Shown piece by piece: positions 61,035 to 64,000 of a DNA stretch of 64,000 nt. This DNA is from Peribacillus frigoritolerans (GTDB lineage Bacteria; Bacillota; Bacilli; Bacillales; DSM-1321). Where the stretch lies: the NCBI GenBank assembly GCA_030562215.1, contig JAUPFL010000001.1, positions 2,282,501-2,346,500 of the forward strand, read 5' to 3'. The position numbers and the translations under genes were made by a program. The notes under the pieces were generated by a model. That model made no database searches. It was not told where the DNA came from and saw nothing but the letters and a program-made list of their open reading frames with translations. The first letter of the stretch is position 1, and the number at the start of each line of letters is the position of its first letter.

Positions 61035-61776
61035 TTAATCAAAAGATGTCCTGAATTTTTCAGCTATATATGGCATCGTTGAAGGCACCTCTTGAAGATC
61101 CATTTCGGGATAACGGACAGCCGTCAGTTTTCCACCGAAGACGCAGCCTGTATCAATATTGTATGTATGATTGACTCGTCTAGCTTCAGGGACAGGTGTG
61201 TGTCCATATACGATCCAAGTTTCTCCTTTGTATGATTTGGCCCAGTCCTTCCTGACCGGAGACCCATCCGGATGTTTGGAGCCATTTATATCACCATAGA
61301 GGACAAAGGTTTTTACTTTACTGCTATATTGACCAATATAGTCACTGCGAATTCCTGCATGGGCAATGATCAATCGCCCTTCATCAATGAGTTGGTAAAG
61401 TGGGGAACGTTCATACAGATCCATGAATTTTTTCGGATTTTTTCTGCTCCCGACTGTTCAGTGATTCGTATTCAGCTACAGTAGTCTCCAAACCATGTGA
61501 TATTTGGACTTTATTGCCTGAAAAATAACGATACAATTTATTGCAGTGGTTACCTGGGGCATACCTTGCTATATTTTGGTTAATGACTAATTCATGGACA
61601 ACCTCGATCACTTGCAGGGAATTGGGGCCGCGATCGGTTAAATCCCCTACAAAGCCGAGGATCCTTCCAGAGGGATGTACAGGAAACCCAGTCTCCCATG
61701 TATAGCCCATTTTTTCGGTCAGCTGCCTGAATTCAGCGAAACATCCATGAATGTCCCCTATGATATCGATGTTCAT
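61035..61776 (-). CDS. prpE: Bis(5'-nucleosyl)-tetraphosphatase PrpE, frame interrupted
   Basis: Metallophosphoesterase that hydrolyses Ap4A and, in Bacillus, affects spore germination. Motifs: [29 protein letters not shown], and [18 protein letters not shown] in the second half. A six-A run near 61427 carries one base too many: [20 protein letters not shown] restores the frame, 246 residues in all. ATG 61776 follows AAAGGATGTG; the ATG three codons earlier overlaps that site. Confidence 0.92.
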
Positions 61777-61889
61777 TTGACACATCCTTTGTTTGTTTTG
61801 TATATGTTTATGGTATTAGTATAGTATTATTTAAAAAATAAAATATAAACCGAGGAAATGAAAAAATATGTTTTAGGAGGTGTATGGTT

Positions 61890-63268
61890 ATGGAGGAGAT
61901 GAAGGACCGGGAGCGGGAGAGTAGTCAAGTGGATAACGAGTTTTTGCTTGAAGCGCTTAAAACGGAAAATCTAGATCAGTTTCGTACGGAGTTCCTTGAA
62001 ATGCATCCTTATGATCAGGCTCAATTTTATACAAGCTTGTCAGATGAATTCAGATCCGTCGTTTACACATATTTGTCACCGGAAGAAATGGCGGACCTTT
62101 TTGAAAATATAGAAATAGATGAAGAGGATTACGAAAGCCTGTTGGCTGAAATGAATCCTTCTTACGCAGCCGAAATGCTTTCCCATATGTATGCGGATGA
62201 TGCTGCTGACGTCCTGAATGAAATCAATGATGAGCAGGCCGTCAGCTATTTGACCATCATGGATGATGAAGCCGCAAGTGAAATCCAGGGGCTTCTGAAT
62301 TATGAGGAATCTACGGCAGGAAGTATCATGACGACAGAGTTCATTGCCATAGAAGCAAATGAAACGGCTCGATCAGCCATGCAGATCTTAAAAGGGAAGC
62401 TCCGGATGCGGAAACGATATATTATGTGTTCGTTACCGATCAGGATAAGAAGCTGCTTGGTGTTTTATCGCTCAGGACATTGATCATTGCAGATGAAGAT
62501 GCTTTAATCGGTGATTTAATGGATGACAGGGTAGTTTCGGTACCTGTATCTGAAGACCAGGAAGAGGTGGCACGAAAAATAAGGGACTATAATTTCCTTG
62601 CCGTGCCGGTCGTCGATTTCCAAAACCATTTGTTAGGAATTATTACGGTTGATGATATCATTGATGTCATGGATGAAGAGGCATCCGATGATTATTCTAA
62701 ATTGGCAGGTATATCTGATCTTGATCATGTTGATAAGAGTCCATTTTCAGCTGCAAAAAAACGGCTGCCATGGTTGGTCATCCTCTTGTTCTTAGGCTTG
62801 CTGACTGCGAGTTTGATCGGCCGATTCGAAGAGACACTAAGCCAAAAAGCGATTCTGGCTGTATTTATTCCATTGATTGGCGGAATGGCTGGAAATACAG
62901 GAACACAAGCATTGGCAGTAGCGGTCAGAGGGATCGCAACAGGTGAATTAGAACAGGAAAGCAAGTGGAAACTAGTCCTTCGAGAGGCTGGAACTGGCCT
63001 TATTATTGGCCTGACATGCGGAATTGCCATCATTTTTATCGTCTATTTTTGGCAAAATGATTTAATGCTGGGATTATTAGTCGGTATTTCGATTTTCATA
63101 ACTCTAATCGTTGCCACACTTGCCGGTTCAATCGTCCCGCTTCTCATGCATAAAATGAAAATCGATCCAGCAGTAGCTTCAGGCCCTTTCATTACAACTA
63201 TAAATGACCTTATCAGTATTCTTATTTATTTCGGATTAGCAACATTATTAATGGGCTATTTATTATAA
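61890..63268 (+). CDS. mgtE: Magnesium transporter MgtE, frame interrupted
   Basis: Mg2+ channel of the inner membrane. N-domain with MgtE repeats (ISxLxPxEAAE-like: YLSPEEMADLFENIEIDEED), CBS pair (AGSIMTTEFIAIEANETARS; DLMDDRVVSVPVSEDQEEVA), then five helices with the selectivity region FIPLIGGMAGNTGTQALAVA. A break near 62398 (restored GEAPDAETIYYVFVTDQDK) joins both halves, ~460 residues. ATG 61890 has TAGGAGGTG at 8 nt. Only 113 bp precede it after prpE, too little for an M-box riboswitch. Confidence 0.93.
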
Positions 63269-63352
63269 GTCAGAGAATGCCCTCTTGGAGGGTCATTCCC
63301 AGAGGACTTTAGAAAACGGTTTTTTTATCAAAGGAAATTTGATATACTGTAA

Positions 63353-63369
63353 TTAGTAGCAGGTACTAA
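63353..63369 (+). promoter_or_regulatory. FapR operator upstream of fabI
   Basis: TTAGTAGCAGGTACTAA, differing from the FapR palindrome at the central positions only. It lies just after a TATACT -10 candidate (63343) and 33 bp before the fabI start, so FapR would block initiation. Companion of the fabH site at 38785. Confidence 0.85.
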
Positions 63370-63401
63370 TAACTTGTATTAAAAATAGGAGGTCACATAC
63401 G

Positions 63402-64000
63402 ATGACTTTTTCATTAGAGGGAAAAACGTTTGTCATAATGGGTGTTGCGAATAAAAGAAGTATTGCATGGGGAGTTGCCCGTTCCTTACATAAAGTAGGT
63501 GCAAAGCTGATCTTCACTTACGGAAAAGACCGTACAGAAAAAGCGTTAAGGAATTATCTTCTACATTGGAAGGGGAGCCCTCCATCATTTTACAATGTGA
63601 TGTAACGAAGGATGAAAGCATTGATAAATGTTTTGCGACGATTAAGGAAGAAGCAGGTATCATTCATGGCGTGGTACACAGTGTCGCATTCGCTAACAAG
63701 GAAGAGCTGGATGGTGAGTTCGTCAACACGAGCCGTGAAGGGTTCTTGCTTGCCCATAATATCAGTTCATTTTCTTTAACAGCTGTAGCTAAAGCGGCGA
63801 AGGAAATCATGCCTGAAGGTGGCAGCATCGTCACAATGACGTATCTTGGCGGTGAACGGGTCATGCCTAATTATAATGTAATGGGAGTGGCCAAGGCTTC
63901 GCTTGAAGCCAATGTCCGTTACCTGTCAAGTGATCTTGGCAAAGATAACATTCGAGTCAATGCCATTTCAGCGGGACCTATCCGTACTTTATCCGCTAAA
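63402..64000 (+). CDS. fabI: Enoyl-ACP reductase FabI, partial and frame interrupted
   Basis: NADH-dependent reductase for the last step of each fatty-acid elongation cycle. Reads FSLEGKTFVIMGVANKRSIA WG, the FabI-type cofactor motif; the catalytic Tyr-x6-Tyr-x6-Lys is in YLGGERVMPNYNVMGVAKAS. A break near 63555 (restored ALRNLSSTLEGEPSIILQCD) precedes the rest of the gene, which runs off the end of the window at SAGPIRTLSAK. ATG follows AGGAGGT. A triclosan-sensitive, FapR-controlled FabI is the usual Bacillus arrangement. Confidence 0.93.

Noticed and set aside
61786-61889. M-box riboswitch before mgtE
   Set aside because: The gap is about 104 bp, shorter than the element, and none of its conserved segments is visible.

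Overview
The window is chromosomal DNA from a low-GC, endospore-forming member of the Bacillaceae. The evidence is gene order: yitS-yitT-yitU-yitV-yitW, argCJBD-carAB-argF-yjzC, yjzD-yjaU-yjaV-comZ-fabH-fabF-yjaZ-yjbA-trpS and yjbC-spx-mecA-cls-coiA-pepF-spxH-yjbI-yjbJ-yjbK-relQ-nadK-yjbO-prpE-mgtE-fabI all follow the Bacillus backbone. A ClpB gene with a CtsR operator and a gentisate cluster argue against B. subtilis itself. A Peribacillus/Bacillus simplex-like organism is a reasonable guess but is not proven by the sequence.

Layout. 0-8.2 kb: maltodextrin locus (divergent maltogenic amylase; malE-like lipoprotein, membrane-anchored amylase-like protein, alpha-glucosidase, LacI regulator). 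The malF/malG permease genes expected after malE are absent, and the amylase-like protein has lost its catalytic residues. 8.2-17.7 kb: beta-lactamase-fold hydrolase, short-chain dehydrogenase, yajQ, degV, the yit cluster, moaA and a Bacillus-type fnr. 17.9-27.4 kb: the complete arginine/carbamoyl-phosphate operon behind a promoter overlapped by candidate ARG boxes. 27.5-32.8 kb: yjzC, then an IclR regulator divergent from a 3-hydroxybenzoate/gentisate degradation operon. 33-44 kb: heat-shock clpB, small genes, comZ, FapR-controlled fabH-fabF, yjaZ, yjbA, trpS. 44.6-54.5 kb: DUF4015 protein, acetyltransferase, three tandem repeats of about 210 bp, spx, mecA, cls, coiA, pepF. 54.5-58.2 kb: two tandem copies of a RoxS/RsaE-type small RNA, then spxH, truncated haemoglobin, lytic transglycosylase and a CYTH protein. 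58.5-64 kb: relQ, nadK, a pseudouridine synthase, prpE, mgtE and the start of fabI with its FapR operator.

Themes. Redox and proteolysis control is dense: Spx, its adaptor SpxH, MecA, ClpB, Fnr, the haemoglobin and the two RoxS-like RNAs. One RNA copy carries a Rex/Fnr-type palindrome at its start site and the other does not. Fatty-acid synthesis genes at both ends of the syntenic block (fabHF and fabI) share FapR operators.

Quality caveat. About half of the genes, including essential ones (carB, fabI, nearly all operons), are broken by single-base shifts, nearly always in homopolymer runs, and adding or removing one base restores a full-length conserved protein. I treat these as sequencing indels, give the full gene span, and list the individual break in each entry. 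Four small genes missed by simple ORF calling were recovered by eye (10839-10969, 13207-13359, 45852-46039, 54561-54725). No tRNA, rRNA, CRISPR array, insertion sequence or prophage was seen.
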